Shown: one piece after another, positions 24,548 through 33,033 of the stretch
Position numbering within the stretch: the first letter of the stretch is position 1
Layout: the number at the start of each line of letters is the position of its first letter
Assembly: GCF_029360585.1 (NCBI RefSeq)
Contig: NZ_JAQZSJ010000005.1
Span: forward strand, 1-64,000
Source: Cohnella caldifontis
Lineage (GTDB): Bacteria > Bacillota > Bacilli > Paenibacillales > Paenibacillaceae
Reading direction: 5' to 3'
Length of the DNA: 64,000 nucleotides
Program-made: the position numbers and the translations under genes
Notes under the pieces: generated by a model
Databases searched by the model: none
The model's input: the letters and a program-made list of their open reading frames with translations, nothing else
Told to the model about the DNA's origin: nothing

Positions 24548-26080
24548 ATGAAGAAAACATGGCGGAAATGGGGCATCGCCTTATGCGCGGTGCTAGCGGC
24601 CTTGCTGGTCGGCTGTCAAGCGGTCTCGGGCCTGAATTTCGACGACGTGATCCTGAAGCAGCTGGACGTGAAGTCCGCGGAGCAGTCGGGCACCGTCGAC
24701 GTGGCGATCGATTGGAATCCGGACTTCCTGGAAACGATGGATCCTCAGGAAGCGAAGCTGCTCGGGCTTCTGGGCCAGATCTCGCTGAAGATCGATAAAG
24801 CGCAGGTAGACGCGCAAAACCGGATCAGCTACGCGGGCTCGCTCGCGTTCGGCGGCAAAAAGCCGGTGAACTTCAAATTCCTGATGGACTCCGAGCGGAT
24901 GCTGCTCTCCGTGGAGGGAGCCAAGAAACCGCTGCTGATCGATCTCGGCGAGGCGGATATGCCGATGACGAATCAGCTCGAAGAACCGGTTCGGCAGCTC
25001 ATGAAAGAGGCAGCCGGATATTTCGTGCACCATCTTCCGAATCCGGAAAAGCTGAGCGCTTCCCGCGAATGGACGTCGGTGAACGGGCAATCGACGGGGC
25101 TCACGAAGCTGCACGCGGAATTCGACGGCCAAGAGCTTGGAGACCTTCTCCTTCGCTACGTGGATGCGCTGGCCGGGGACGAAGACGGGTTGCGGGCCAT
25201 GCTCGAAAGCGTCGCGGGCCAGCTCTCGGGGCTGCCGCCGGAATTGCTTTGGGAATTGACCGGGGACGAGAACCCCACCGCAGAGGATTTGAAGGACTGG
25301 GCGGAAGAAGGGGTCCAGACGCTGATTCCCGAGCTCAAAGAGGCCCAGGCCGAACTGGCGAAAGCAAAAGGAAGCCTCGAGTGGTCGCTCGTTTTCGATA
25401 AAGGCACGCAATTGAAGGCCGACTTCTACGTGGACGATTCGCTGCAGCTGCGCAAGTCCGACATGGACCTGAAGATCGCTCCTGCCGTGTTCTCGATGTC
25501 CGGATTCCCCGTGCGGAGCATCGCCGTGCGGACGCATTCGGAGATTTGGAACGTGAACGGCAACGTATCCGTTCCCGCGATCGAGACGCCGGCGGACGCG
25601 CTCACCCCCGATGAGCTGGACGGATTGTCCGCCTCCGGATTTTTGCGGAACCTTGAAGAAGGTTCGCCGATTTACGATCTGCTCAAAAACGAGCTGCAGA
25701 TCGACGACACTTCGTTCGAGCTGGATGGCTATTCCTTTTACGACACGCCCCCTGTAATCGAAAGGAACGGGTCGAAAGCCAGCGTTCAACTTCCGATTCG
25801 GGAAACGTTGGAAGGATTCGAAGACTCGTTCACGTACAACCACCCCACGAGGGAAATCCGGTTTACGGACGAGGGGACGGGGCAAGAAATCGTCCTGACG
25901 ATCGGCTCGTCCGAAGCGGTCGTGAACGGGTCGAAGGTCCAGCTGGCGGAGCCGGTGCATCTGAACGGTTCCTACGCGTACATGGGCGCGGATGACCTGA
26001 CGAAGCTGCTGAAGGCCACTTACACGTATGCCGAGGAAGACGACGGTTTCCTTACGGTGACGGTCAGCCGGGATCTCTGA
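24548..26080 (+). CDS. Lipoprotein with C-terminal copper amine oxidase N-like domain
   Basis: The 510-aa secreted lipoprotein has a signal peptide with basic MKKTWRKW, a hydrophobic core and lipobox LLVGC, with the lipidated cysteine at residue 23. The middle is a large helical/strand domain without recognised motifs. The last 130 residues (SFYDTPPVIERNG through VNGSKVQL) resemble the stalk-like copper amine oxidase N-terminal domain common in Paenibacillaceae envelope proteins. A good GGGAAAACGGA region precedes the ATG. Its role is unknown, but it is presumably on the outer face of the membrane. Confidence 0.75.
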   Translation: MKKTWRKWGIALCAVLAALLVGCQAVSGLNFDDVILKQLDVKSAEQSGTVDVAIDWNPDFLETMDPQEAKLLGLLGQISLKIDKAQVDAQNRISYAGSLAFGGKKPVNFKFLMDSERMLLSVEGAKKPLLIDLGEADMPMTNQLEEPVRQLMKEAAGYFVHHLPNPEKLSASREWTSVNGQSTGLTKLHAEFDGQELGDLLLRYVDALAGDEDGLRAMLESVAGQLSGLPPELLWELTGDENPTAEDLKDWAEEGVQTLIPELKEAQAELAKAKGSLEWSLVFDKGTQLKADFYVDDSLQLRKSDMDLKIAPAVFSMSGFPVRSIAVRTHSEIWNVNGNVSVPAIETPADALTPDELDGLSASGFLRNLEEGSPIYDLLKNELQIDDTSFELDGYSFYDTPPVIERNGSKASVQLPIRETLEGFEDSFTYNHPTREIRFTDEGTGQEIVLTIGSSEAVVNGSKVQLAEPVHLNGSYAYMGADDLTKLLKATYTYAEEDDGFLTVTVSRDL

Positions 26081-26178
26081 ATTGGCGAGTCGGCAGCCGG
26101 CTTGCCGCGGCTCATCCCCGGGCGTATAATAACCGTACATCTTAGCCGGTTGTTGGCCGACAATGGAGGATGATCCTT

Positions 26179-26529
26179 ATGCAAAAAGTAACCGAAGAGC
26201 AAGCGTTTCGGGAGGCGACGGGCCGGGACGGGCTGACGGTGGCGGTGTTCAAGGCTACGTGGTGCAAGGACTGCCATTTCATCGAGCCTTTCATGCCCGA
26301 AGTGGAGGCTGCGTACGCCGACCGAATCCGGTTTATCGAGATCGACCGGGACGAGTTGCCCGACCTTTGCTCGGAGCTGAATATCCTGGGCATCCCCAGC
26401 TTTATCGCGTTTCGCGGCGGGCAGGAGCTCATCCGCTTCGTCAGCAAGCTTCGCAAAACCCGCGACGAAATCGAGCAGTTCCTGGACCGGGCGGTTGAAG
26501 TTTCGAACGCGATGGCTCCGCAAGCTTAA
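26179..26529 (+). CDS. Thioredoxin-like protein (YtpP-type)
   Basis: The 116-aa thioredoxin-fold protein has the active-site WCKDC (Trp28, Cys29, Cys32) and the cis-proline region GIPSF near residue 74. It likely reduces or exchanges disulfides in the cytosol. Length and WCxDC form resemble Bacillus YtpP. TGGAGG lies at good distance before the second ATG; the first in-frame ATG is too close to it. A terminator follows. Confidence 0.88.
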   Translation: MQKVTEEQAFREATGRDGLTVAVFKATWCKDCHFIEPFMPEVEAAYADRIRFIEIDRDELPDLCSELNILGIPSFIAFRGGQELIRFVSKLRKTRDEIEQFLDRAVEVSNAMAPQA

Positions 26530-26554
26530 TCGAAAACCGAATGAACGCAGGCGC

Positions 26555-26610
26555 AAACAGACGCCTTTCCCATTGCCGCTAAGGCGAGAGGAAGGGCGTC
26601 TGTTTTATTA
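26555..26610 (+). terminator. Rho-independent terminator
   Basis: A long stem AACAGACGCC...GGGCGTCTGTT with extra TTTCC/GGAA pairing is followed by TTTATTAT. Confidence 0.85.
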
Positions 26611-26945
26611 TATTGCCGGCGAATTTACATGCATATAGTCACCGCAAGTTTCGGGGAGAGTCTTTTCTGCGCGCCTCTCCCGTTCATGCGTTCGAACTCT
26701 TTTTGGGCTTACGGCCCCCTCGCTGGGGTGCTGCAACCCGATTTTATCGGGTCACGGCGTGGGTATGGCGCGTCGAAGGCGCTGCGCCGACGGTCGTGAG
26801 GAGGTAGATTCCGACTCTCAACCTCATTTTCTCGGCGCTTCCGGTATTTTCAGGGAACCTTCAGCGAGGATTCATCCCCGTTTAAGATTGGCCGCCCATA
26901 CTGTACCTGTACCAAACTTTGCTATAACTTGAAGGAGGCAAGGAA
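26611..26945 (+). other. Long leader/intergenic region with serial hairpins
   Basis: No convincing gene is seen. Between 26700 and 26825 several hairpins follow one another: CCCC/GGGG, ACCCGAT-TTT-ATCGGGT, CGTCG-aa-GGCG-CTG-CGCCGACG, and TGAGG...CCTCA. The stretch GATTCCGACTCTCAACCTC resembles the conserved 3' part of c-di-AMP (ydaO) riboswitches, but the other conserved blocks do not match well. A -10-like TATAAC (26923-26928) lies just before the next gene. It may be a structured leader of the secreted protein gene. Confidence 0.35.
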
Positions 26946-27722
26946 ATGAAGAAAACGACGAAAGCGATCGGTTTGGCCGCGGCGATGGCGGTCATGATTC
27001 CCTTCAGCGCCTATGCGGCGACGTCGACGGGCGGCAGCTCCGCGGCATCCCCGACTAGCGCCGTGCAGACGGACAAGCAACATCCGGGCAAAGGAGGCCG
27101 CTTCGGCATGGGTACCCGCGCCGTCGACCAGTCCGTGCTGGACCTTCTGAAGCTGGATCGGGCCGCCCTGCAAGCGAAGCTGAAGGAAGGCAAGTCGCTG
27201 GCGGAAATCGCGGAGGAGCAAGGGGTGTCCCGAGACGCGTTAAAGCAGGCGCTGATCGACGCCAACGCGGCGAGATTGGATCAGATGAAGCAGGAGTTCG
27301 CGAACAACGCGGACGATCTGCTCGACGCCAAAGGCGGCGTTGCGGCGGGCAAACGGGACGGCGTTGCGGGAGCGGAGGGTTTTGCGCAACGCGACCTGTC
27401 CGCCGCGGCATCCGCGCTCGGAATGACCGTGGAAGACTTGAAGACGGCGCTGCAAGCGGGCAAAACGCTCGCCGACGTGGCGAAGGAGAAAAACGTCGAA
27501 GTCCAGACGTTGATCGACGCGGAAACCGCAGCCATCCAAGCGCAAATCCAGCAGCAGGTCCAAGACGGCAAATTGACCCAGGACCAGGCCGATAAACGGC
27601 TGGCGCGAGCGGCGGATTTGGCGGACAAATTCGTGAACGGCGGATTCTTCCGCGGAGGCGGGCGCGGGCATCACGGCTCCGGCGGCTCCGCGCAGGACAG
27701 CGGCCAGAGCCAGTCGAGCTAA
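26946..27722 (+). CDS. Secreted helical repeat protein
   Basis: The 258-aa exported protein has a clear signal peptide (MKKTTKAIGLAAAMAVMIPF, cleaved after AYA). The mature part has two similar helical modules. The first, LLKLDRAALQAKLKEGKSLAEIAEEQGV, lies near residue 58; the second, LGMTVEDLKTALQAGKTLADVAKEKNV, near residue 157. The second is followed by a glutamine-rich helix. It ends in a Gly/His/Ser-rich tail with GGGRGHHGSGG. GAAGGAGG precedes the ATG. The function is unknown. Confidence 0.75.
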   Translation: MKKTTKAIGLAAAMAVMIPFSAYAATSTGGSSAASPTSAVQTDKQHPGKGGRFGMGTRAVDQSVLDLLKLDRAALQAKLKEGKSLAEIAEEQGVSRDALKQALIDANAARLDQMKQEFANNADDLLDAKGGVAAGKRDGVAGAEGFAQRDLSAAASALGMTVEDLKTALQAGKTLADVAKEKNVEVQTLIDAETAAIQAQIQQQVQDGKLTQDQADKRLARAADLADKFVNGGFFRGGGRGHHGSGGSAQDSGQSQSS

Positions 27723-27736
27723 GAGCTATGCGTTAG

Positions 27737-27778
27737 GACCTCGGCTTCCCCGACAAGGTGGAGGCGGAGGTCTTTTTT
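27737..27778 (+). terminator. Rho-independent terminator
   Basis: GACCTC...GAGGTC with inner paired bases is followed by TTTTTT. Confidence 0.8.
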
Positions 27779-27845
27779 CATTGGCTTCACACTTCGTTTG
27801 GGAATCGGACACATTTTGAACATGGTATTGGGGGGAGGGCTTCGG

Positions 27846-27851
27846 TATAAT
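27846..27851 (+). promoter_or_regulatory. -10 element of ctaA
   Basis: A perfect TATAAT lies about 50 bp upstream of the ctaA start. No good -35 at standard spacing is visible. Confidence 0.45.
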
Positions 27852-27901
27852 GGGAAATGTCGATCGGACGTATCTTCCATCAGAGAAATCGGGGAATGGC
27901 G

Positions 27902-28843
27902 ATGACCCTGCAAAAATACAAATGGTTGACCTTGCTGACCTGCATCGGCATGTTCGTCGTGCTGATCGCGGGCGTGCTGGTCACGAATACGGAGTCCCAG
28001 GCGGGATGCGGCACGGACTGGCCCCTCTGCAACGGGAAGTTCATTCCCGCCTACACGCTGGAATCGATGGTGGAGTATTCCCACCGCATGGTGAGCGGAG
28101 CAGTCGGCCTTCTGGTCGGCGCGAGCTTCCTGGCGACGGTGCTTTGGAAGCCGGTGAAGCGCAAGGAACCGATTTGGTACGCTTCGGGATCTTTGTTCTT
28201 CACCTTCCTTCAAGCGGCGCTCGGAGCGATGGCGGTCGTCTGGCAGCAATCGAAGGCGGTGCTGGCGCTTCACTTCGGCATCTCGATGTTCGCCTTCACT
28301 TGCACCTGGCTGCTCTATGCTTGGGCCGCGAAGGCCGCGTCCGAACCGGATGGGCGGCAAACGGCCGCCAAGTCCGGCGGAAGCCGCCCGGTGCCAAGCT
28401 CGGTGTTCTGGTTTTCGCTGGTTACGCTGATCTATTGTTACGGAGTCGTCTATTTGGGAGCGTATATCCGGCATACCGGATCGGGCGGCGCTTGCGCCGG
28501 TTGGCCGCTTTGCAACGGGGAAGCGATTCCGACGATGGGCGGCCGGGCCGTCGACATCGCTTTCGCGCACCGTCTGGCGGCCTTGCTGCTGCTCGTCGTG
28601 GCGGCGGCGCTCGTGTACTTCGTTCGCAAACGGACGGAGTCCGGCTCGGACGCGGCGCGGACGTCGAACTGGGCGCTCTTGCTCGTCTGCTTGCAGATCC
28701 TGAGCGGAGGGCTGTTGGTCGCGACCCTTGGCAACCATAACGTCTACGTGTTTACCGGTTTGCTTCATACCGTCATCATTTCCGCCTTGTTCAGCGTCCT
28801 CTGCCAGCTGACGCTGCGAACCCGGAACTTTTTCGATACTTGA
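27902..28843 (+). CDS. ctaA: Haem A synthase
   Basis: The 313-aa membrane enzyme oxidises haem O to haem A for cytochrome oxidases. It has eight transmembrane helices in two related halves. Haem-ligand histidines are seen in EYSHRMVSG and FAHRLAA, with two more in LHFGI and LHTVI. The paired extracellular cysteine loops CGTDWPLC and CAGWPLC are typical of the Bacillus type. The start was set at the ATG preceded by CGGGGA; an ATG two codons earlier has a poorly spaced RBS. It cooperates with CtaB made from the distant ctaB-sco operon. Confidence 0.95.
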   Translation: MTLQKYKWLTLLTCIGMFVVLIAGVLVTNTESQAGCGTDWPLCNGKFIPAYTLESMVEYSHRMVSGAVGLLVGASFLATVLWKPVKRKEPIWYASGSLFFTFLQAALGAMAVVWQQSKAVLALHFGISMFAFTCTWLLYAWAAKAASEPDGRQTAAKSGGSRPVPSSVFWFSLVTLIYCYGVVYLGAYIRHTGSGGACAGWPLCNGEAIPTMGGRAVDIAFAHRLAALLLLVVAAALVYFVRKRTESGSDAARTSNWALLLVCLQILSGGLLVATLGNHNVYVFTGLLHTVIISALFSVLCQLTLRTRNFFDT

Positions 28844-28873
28844 GGCTTTTCGATTGGAGGCTCGCTGCGGTTC

Positions 28874-30640
28874 ATGACATTCCGATCCCTGAGGCCGTAT
28901 TTGGACGCTTTGCGTCAAGAAAACCAACTCGCCGTCATCGAGGCGCCGGTGGATCCCAACCTGGAGCTGGCGGAAATCCATCGGCGCGTCATCGAACAGG
29001 AAGGGCCGGCCCTGCTGTTCACGAACGTCAAAGGAAGCCCGTTCCCCGTCGCGACGAATCTGTTCGGGACGAGCCGGCGGGTCGACCTGGCGTTCGGCCA
29101 CCGGCCGGAGGCGCTGGCCCGCAGGCTGGTCGGCGCCTTGGATACGCTCATTCCGCCGACGCTTCCGAATTTGTGGCGGGAGAAGGACATGCTGCTCGAC
29201 CTGATGAAGGTCGGGATGCGGCGGGTTCCGCATGAGCAAGCTCCGGTGCTCCAAGCCTCCAGAAAGGAAAATCCGCTGGAAGGTCTGCCCGTCATCACGA
29301 GCTGGCAGGAGGACGGGGGACCGTTCGTGACGCTGCCGCTCGTGTATACGGAGCACCCGGACCACCCCAAACAACATAACCTCGGCATGTATCGGATGCA
29401 GGTGTTCGACGGCCGGACGACCGGCATGCACTGGCAAATCCATAAAGGCGGAGGCTTCCATTACCACGAGGCCGAGAAGCGGGGACGGGCTTTGCCGGTA
29501 TCCGTTTTCCTCGGAGGACCGCCCGCCCTCATCGCGTCGGCGATCGCGCCGGTGCCGGAGAACGTGCCGGAGCTGCTCCTGGCTTCGCTCATTCTCGGCG
29601 GCAAGCTGCCCTTGGCGGACGATCCGCTGGGCGGGCACCGGATTCCCGCCGAAGCCGAGTTCGCGATCGCCGGCCAAGTGCCGCCGTTCGAACGCAGGCC
29701 GGAAGGGCCGTTCGGCGACCATTACGGCTACTATTCGCTGCAGCATGATTTTCCGGTGTTCCATGTGGACCACGTCTGGCACCGCAAAGACGCGATCTAC
29801 CCGGCGACGGTCGTCGGCAAGCCCCGGCAGGAAGATTATTACCTCGGCGAATTTTTGCAGCGGCTGCTGTCGCCCGCCTTCCCGATGGTCATGCCGGGCG
29901 TGCGCAGTCTTTGGACCTATGCCGAGACCGGATTCCACGCGCTTGCCGCGGCGGTGGTGCGGGAAAGCTATTCCCGCGAAGCGCTGGGCACCGCGTTCCG
30001 GATTTTGGGCGAAGGACAACTGACGCTCACCAAGTTCCTGATGCTGACCGACCGGCCGGTCGACTTGGCCCGTTTCCCGGATCTGCTGGAAGCGGTGCTG
30101 GAGCGGTTCGACCCGTCGCGCGACCTGATCGTGTTCGACAACACTTCGCATGACACGCTGGACTATACCGGCCCAAGGCTGAACCATGGCAGCAAGGCCG
30201 TGCTGCTGGGCGTAGGCGAGCCGGTGCGCGAGCTGCCGGCCGTTTACGAAGAGGGCCCGCTGCCCGGCATCCGGAAGGTCAAGCCTTACAGCCGCGGCTG
30301 CCTGGTCGTGGAAGGCGCTTCCTTCCGGGAGGACCCGCAGCTCTGCTCGCGGCTGGCCGAATACTTGAACCGCAGCGGCTCTTCCTGGCCGCTCGTCATC
30401 CTTGCCGACGACGCGGACGTCGCGGGCGGGCAGACGCCGTTCCTGTGGACGACGTTCACCCGGTTCAATCCCGCCGCCGACATTTACGCGGCCAGCGAAC
30501 CGGGACGGCATCATATCGCGTATCGGCTTCCGATCGTCATCGATGCCCGCATGAAGCCCGGATACCCGGACGAGCTCATCCCCCGGGAGGACGTCGCGCA
30601 ATTGGTGGACCGTCGTTGGTCCGAATATTTCCGCTCCTGA
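28874..30640 (+). CDS. UbiD family decarboxylase, candidate for menaquinone (futalosine) pathway
   Basis: The 588-aa cytosolic prenylated-FMN-dependent decarboxylase has the conserved ERRPEGPFGDHYGYYS segment near residue 275, with catalytic glutamate and arginine neighbours, and EGQLTLTKF near residue 380. ATG start 30 bp after ctaA. Since mqnE is in the same window, it may be the UbiD-type decarboxylase of the futalosine route (MqnL-like). That assignment is inference from family and context; other UbiD enzymes act on varied aromatic acids. A UbiX partner is not in the window. Confidence 0.85.
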   Translation: MTFRSLRPYLDALRQENQLAVIEAPVDPNLELAEIHRRVIEQEGPALLFTNVKGSPFPVATNLFGTSRRVDLAFGHRPEALARRLVGALDTLIPPTLPNLWREKDMLLDLMKVGMRRVPHEQAPVLQASRKENPLEGLPVITSWQEDGGPFVTLPLVYTEHPDHPKQHNLGMYRMQVFDGRTTGMHWQIHKGGGFHYHEAEKRGRALPVSVFLGGPPALIASAIAPVPENVPELLLASLILGGKLPLADDPLGGHRIPAEAEFAIAGQVPPFERRPEGPFGDHYGYYSLQHDFPVFHVDHVWHRKDAIYPATVVGKPRQEDYYLGEFLQRLLSPAFPMVMPGVRSLWTYAETGFHALAAAVVRESYSREALGTAFRILGEGQLTLTKFLMLTDRPVDLARFPDLLEAVLERFDPSRDLIVFDNTSHDTLDYTGPRLNHGSKAVLLGVGEPVRELPAVYEEGPLPGIRKVKPYSRGCLVVEGASFREDPQLCSRLAEYLNRSGSSWPLVILADDADVAGGQTPFLWTTFTRFNPAADIYAASEPGRHHIAYRLPIVIDARMKPGYPDELIPREDVAQLVDRRWSEYFRS

Positions 30641-30658
30641 GCGAGCATGAAGCAAGAG

Positions 30659-30688
30659 CCCCTAAGGTACGCCCTTAGGGGTTCTTTG
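30659..30688 (+). terminator. Rho-independent terminator
   Basis: A CCCCTAAG/CTTAGGGG stem is followed by TTCTTT, 19 bp after the UbiD stop. Confidence 0.75.
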
Positions 30689-30700
30689 CGTGAAGGCCGG

Positions 30701-30730
30701 TTGAGCGTCCATAGCGGGTTGCGATACAAT
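30701..30730 (+). promoter_or_regulatory. Sigma-A promoter
   Basis: TTGAGC, 18 bp, TACAAT, about 33 bp upstream of the HEPN gene start. Confidence 0.7.
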
Positions 30731-30762
30731 GGGAATATGCGAAATGGGTGGAGGAGTCGCCG

Positions 30763-31482
30763 TTGCTGCGATCGATGCTGGGAGAACCCCCCCGTACGCC
30801 CGATGGAGCGCTGAAAGCCGCCTTCGCGGCGATGGGGGAATTCACGGAGTTATGCGACCGCTTGTCGCGCCGCAATCCGGAGATCGCCGGGAAGCTCCGG
30901 ACCTACGCCGTCTGGGCGGAAGGGCTGCGGCGTTCGCTGGACGAGCTGGAAGAGAGCCTGTTCGCCGCCGAGTTTTTCGGCAACCGGGTGCCCCGCGTTT
31001 CCTGGGAAAAGTTGACCGACGCGGATCGGTTGAATTACGGCCGGCACGTTTATTTCGATAAAAACGCCTACATTCGCATTTTCTCGCTGCTGGATAAGAT
31101 GGGCACGCTGATGAACGACCTGCTGGAGTTGAAGACCGAGAAGGTCAAGCCCCGGTTCTCCTATTTCACCGTGCTCCGGCGGTTGCGGGAGACCGGACGC
31201 CATGCCGAACTGGCCGCGATGCTGACCGCCCTGAAGGAAGAGCACCGGGACGCGATGAGCCGGCTTCGGAGAAGGAGAAACACGGAAATCCACTACATGA
31301 ACGCCGAGCTGAAAGACGACCTGCAGACCAGCGAGCGGATGGGCTCGGGCAACGGGGAACCGTGGCATTTGGAAAATTTGCCGGGGAACATGGCGGACGC
31401 CCGCGAAGGCTGGGCCATGGTGCTGGGCACGGTGGAACGCGTATTCGCGTTCGCCTGCGGGCGCATGCGGCGCTTGCCTTAG
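30763..31482 (+). CDS. Cthe_2314-type HEPN domain protein
   Basis: The 239-aa helical protein resembles the Cthe_2314 HEPN family of Firmicutes. Its Arg/Lys-rich helix ends in RNTEIH, giving the HEPN RNase-type Rx4H motif (Arg172, His177). This motif suggests possible RNA cleavage or nucleotide binding, not proven for this family. It starts at TTG with TGGAGGAG 6 bp upstream. The SDR gene follows within 20 bp, so they are probably co-transcribed. Confidence 0.75.
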   Translation: MLRSMLGEPPRTPDGALKAAFAAMGEFTELCDRLSRRNPEIAGKLRTYAVWAEGLRRSLDELEESLFAAEFFGNRVPRVSWEKLTDADRLNYGRHVYFDKNAYIRIFSLLDKMGTLMNDLLELKTEKVKPRFSYFTVLRRLRETGRHAELAAMLTALKEEHRDAMSRLRRRRNTEIHYMNAELKDDLQTSERMGSGNGEPWHLENLPGNMADAREGWAMVLGTVERVFAFACGRMRRLP

Positions 31483-31501
31483 GAGAGGGGAGGCGGGACG
31501 A

Positions 31502-32296
31502 TTGTTGAACGGCAAGACGGCGCTGGTGACCGGCAGCGCCAAAGGATTGGGGCGCCGGACGGCGCTGGAGCTGGCCGCCTCCGGATGCGACGTGGCTTTG
31601 AATTACGTCTCGAGCCGCGAGGAAGCCGAACGGGCGGCGGCCGACATCCTGGCGATGGGCCGGAAGGCCGTGGCCATCCGGGCCGATATCTCGCGCGAGG
31701 AAGAAGCGGACCGCCTGGTGTCCGAAGTCGAACGGGAGCTGGGCATGGTCGACATTCTGATCAACAACGCCGGTCCCTTCATTCGGGAGCGCAAGTTGTT
31801 CGCGGATTACGGCAGGGAAGAGATCCATCATTTGATGAACGGAAACCTGGTCGGCACGATGCTGCTGGACCACCGCGTGCTTCCGGGCATGAGGGCGAAG
31901 GGGTGGGGCCGGATCATCCATTTCGGCTTCGGCCATGCGGCGGAGGCGCGGTCGTGGCCGCACCGGGCGGTTTACGCCGCGGCCAAAGTGGGTCTCGTTT
32001 CTTTTACGAAAACGCTGGCGGTCGAAGAAGCTTCCCATGGCATTACGGTCAACATGATTTGTCCGGGGGATATCCGAGGCGGCAACAAAGAGAAAGGCAT
32101 CGCCGATGCCCGCGGCATCTTGGACGAAGAATCGCCGCGCGGACGGCCGGGCACCGGAGAGGACGTCGCCCGCGTGATCACGTTTCTCTGCCAGCCGGAA
32201 TCCGACTTCATCACCGGCAATACGATCGACGTCTCGGGCGGACTCGACCCGATCCGCGCCAATTTAAGGGATCAAATCGGGGTCTCCAGAAAGTAG
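31502..32296 (+). CDS. Short-chain dehydrogenase/reductase (YtkK-like)
   Basis: The 264-aa classical SDR has the TGSAKGLG nucleotide-binding motif at residue 10, NNAG near residue 88, catalytic Tyr and Lys in YAAAK near residue 160, and a C-terminal DVSGG. The usual catalytic serine position reads HFGFGH, so the triad may be incomplete or shifted. It is probably NADPH-dependent and annotated as 3-oxoacyl-ACP reductase-like in related species. It starts at TTG after GGGAGG. Confidence 0.85.
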   Translation: MLNGKTALVTGSAKGLGRRTALELAASGCDVALNYVSSREEAERAAADILAMGRKAVAIRADISREEEADRLVSEVERELGMVDILINNAGPFIRERKLFADYGREEIHHLMNGNLVGTMLLDHRVLPGMRAKGWGRIIHFGFGHAAEARSWPHRAVYAAAKVGLVSFTKTLAVEEASHGITVNMICPGDIRGGNKEKGIADARGILDEESPRGRPGTGEDVARVITFLCQPESDFITGNTIDVSGGLDPIRANLRDQIGVSRK

Positions 32297-32332
32297 TCGG
32301 AATGTGCCTCGAAGGCAGGCTTCGCTTTTCGG

Positions 32333-32370
32333 GAAAAAAATCAAGGTCCCGCCGCGGGGGCAGGACCTTG
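32333..32370 (-). terminator. Terminator of the NifU-like gene
   Basis: On the minus strand CAAGGTCC...GGACCTTG is followed by ATTTTTTT. Confidence 0.85.
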
Positions 32371-32399
32371 GGTCGATGTATTTCACGATACCGATAAAA

Positions 32400-32648
32400 T
32401 CAGAATACTTGTACGACTTCTTCGATGCCTTCGACTTCTTCGAGGAGCGCGCGCTCGATCCCGGCTTTCAGCGTGATCGTGGAGCTCGGGCAGCTGCCGC
32501 AGGCACCCATCAAGCGAAGCTTGACGACGCCGTCTTCCACGTCGACCAATTCCACGTCCCCGCCGTCCCGTTGCAGGAAGGGGCGCAATTTATCCAGTAC
32601 CTCGAGCACTTCGTCGTACATCGACGTGCTTTGTACGCTTTCACTCAT
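32400..32648 (-). CDS. yutI: NifU-type Fe-S scaffold protein (YutI)
   Basis: The 82-aa protein is a stand-alone NifU C-terminal domain. The CGSC motif near residue 50, in [10 protein letters not shown], binds a labile Fe-S cluster for transfer to targets. [11 protein letters not shown] is the other family signature. GAAAGGAGTGG precedes the ATG. It is divergent from yuzB, and with yuzB and yutJ forms a neighbourhood conserved in Bacillus. Confidence 0.93.
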   Translation of the reverse strand: MSESVQSTSMYDEVLEVLDKLRPFLQRDGGDVELVDVEDGVVKLRLMGACGSCPSSTITLKAGIERALLEEVEGIEEVVQVF

Positions 32649-32671
32649 GGTTATCCACTCCTTTCGTATCT

Positions 32672-32699
32672 ATTATAGTACAATTCCGCATGAATTCAA
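32672..32699 (-). promoter_or_regulatory. Promoter of yutI
   Basis: On the minus strand TTGAAT, 16 bp, TATAAT, 24 bp before the ATG. Confidence 0.7.
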
Positions 32700-32747
32700 A
32701 CGGAAGTTCGTCGCGACGTCCGGGTTTCGGAAAGGAGGCTCCGCATT

Positions 32748-33014
32748 GTGAACATCGTGGAATTTTGCGTCAGTAACCGGCATCATGGAACCGACGATAT
32801 CATCGAACGCCTGGAACAGGATCCGGACATCGAGGTGGTCGAATACGGCTGCCTCGGCAATTGCGGAGAGTGTTTCCTGTCGCCTTACGCGATGGTGAAC
32901 GGCGATACGGTCGTCGCGGAAACGCCGGAGCAGCTTTTGGAGCTCATTTACAAAGCCATCAAGGAGCAGGAAGAGGAAAAATCCGCTCTGGACAAGTTGC
33001 TCGACGATTTGTAA
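32748..33014 (+). CDS. yuzB: YuzB family protein (UPF0349)
   Basis: The 88-aa small protein has two cysteine groups, FCVSNRHHG and CLGNCGECF, recalling a thioredoxin-like ferredoxin (DUF1450/YuzB) fold. Family function is unknown, but its fixed position beside Fe-S scaffold and flavoprotein genes suggests a redox or Fe-S role. GTG start with AAAGGAGG. The acidic C-terminal tail is typical. Confidence 0.9.
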   Translation: MNIVEFCVSNRHHGTDDIIERLEQDPDIEVVEYGCLGNCGECFLSPYAMVNGDTVVAETPEQLLELIYKAIKEQEEEKSALDKLLDDL

Positions 33015-33033
33015 GAATCCGCTTCGGAATCCG

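Noticed and set aside
26613..26807. 64-aa open frame between the thioredoxin gene and the secreted protein gene
   Set aside because: It overlaps strong hairpins, lacks an RBS and has no protein-like features; a structured leader fits better.
26700..26830. Confident call of a c-di-AMP (ydaO) riboswitch
   Set aside because: Only the 3' segment resembles the consensus; the other conserved blocks could not be matched by eye, so it was kept as unassigned structure.
27719..30655. 978-aa open frame antisense to ctaA and the UbiD-family gene
   Set aside because: It spans two well-supported opposite genes and a terminator, with no recognisable domains.
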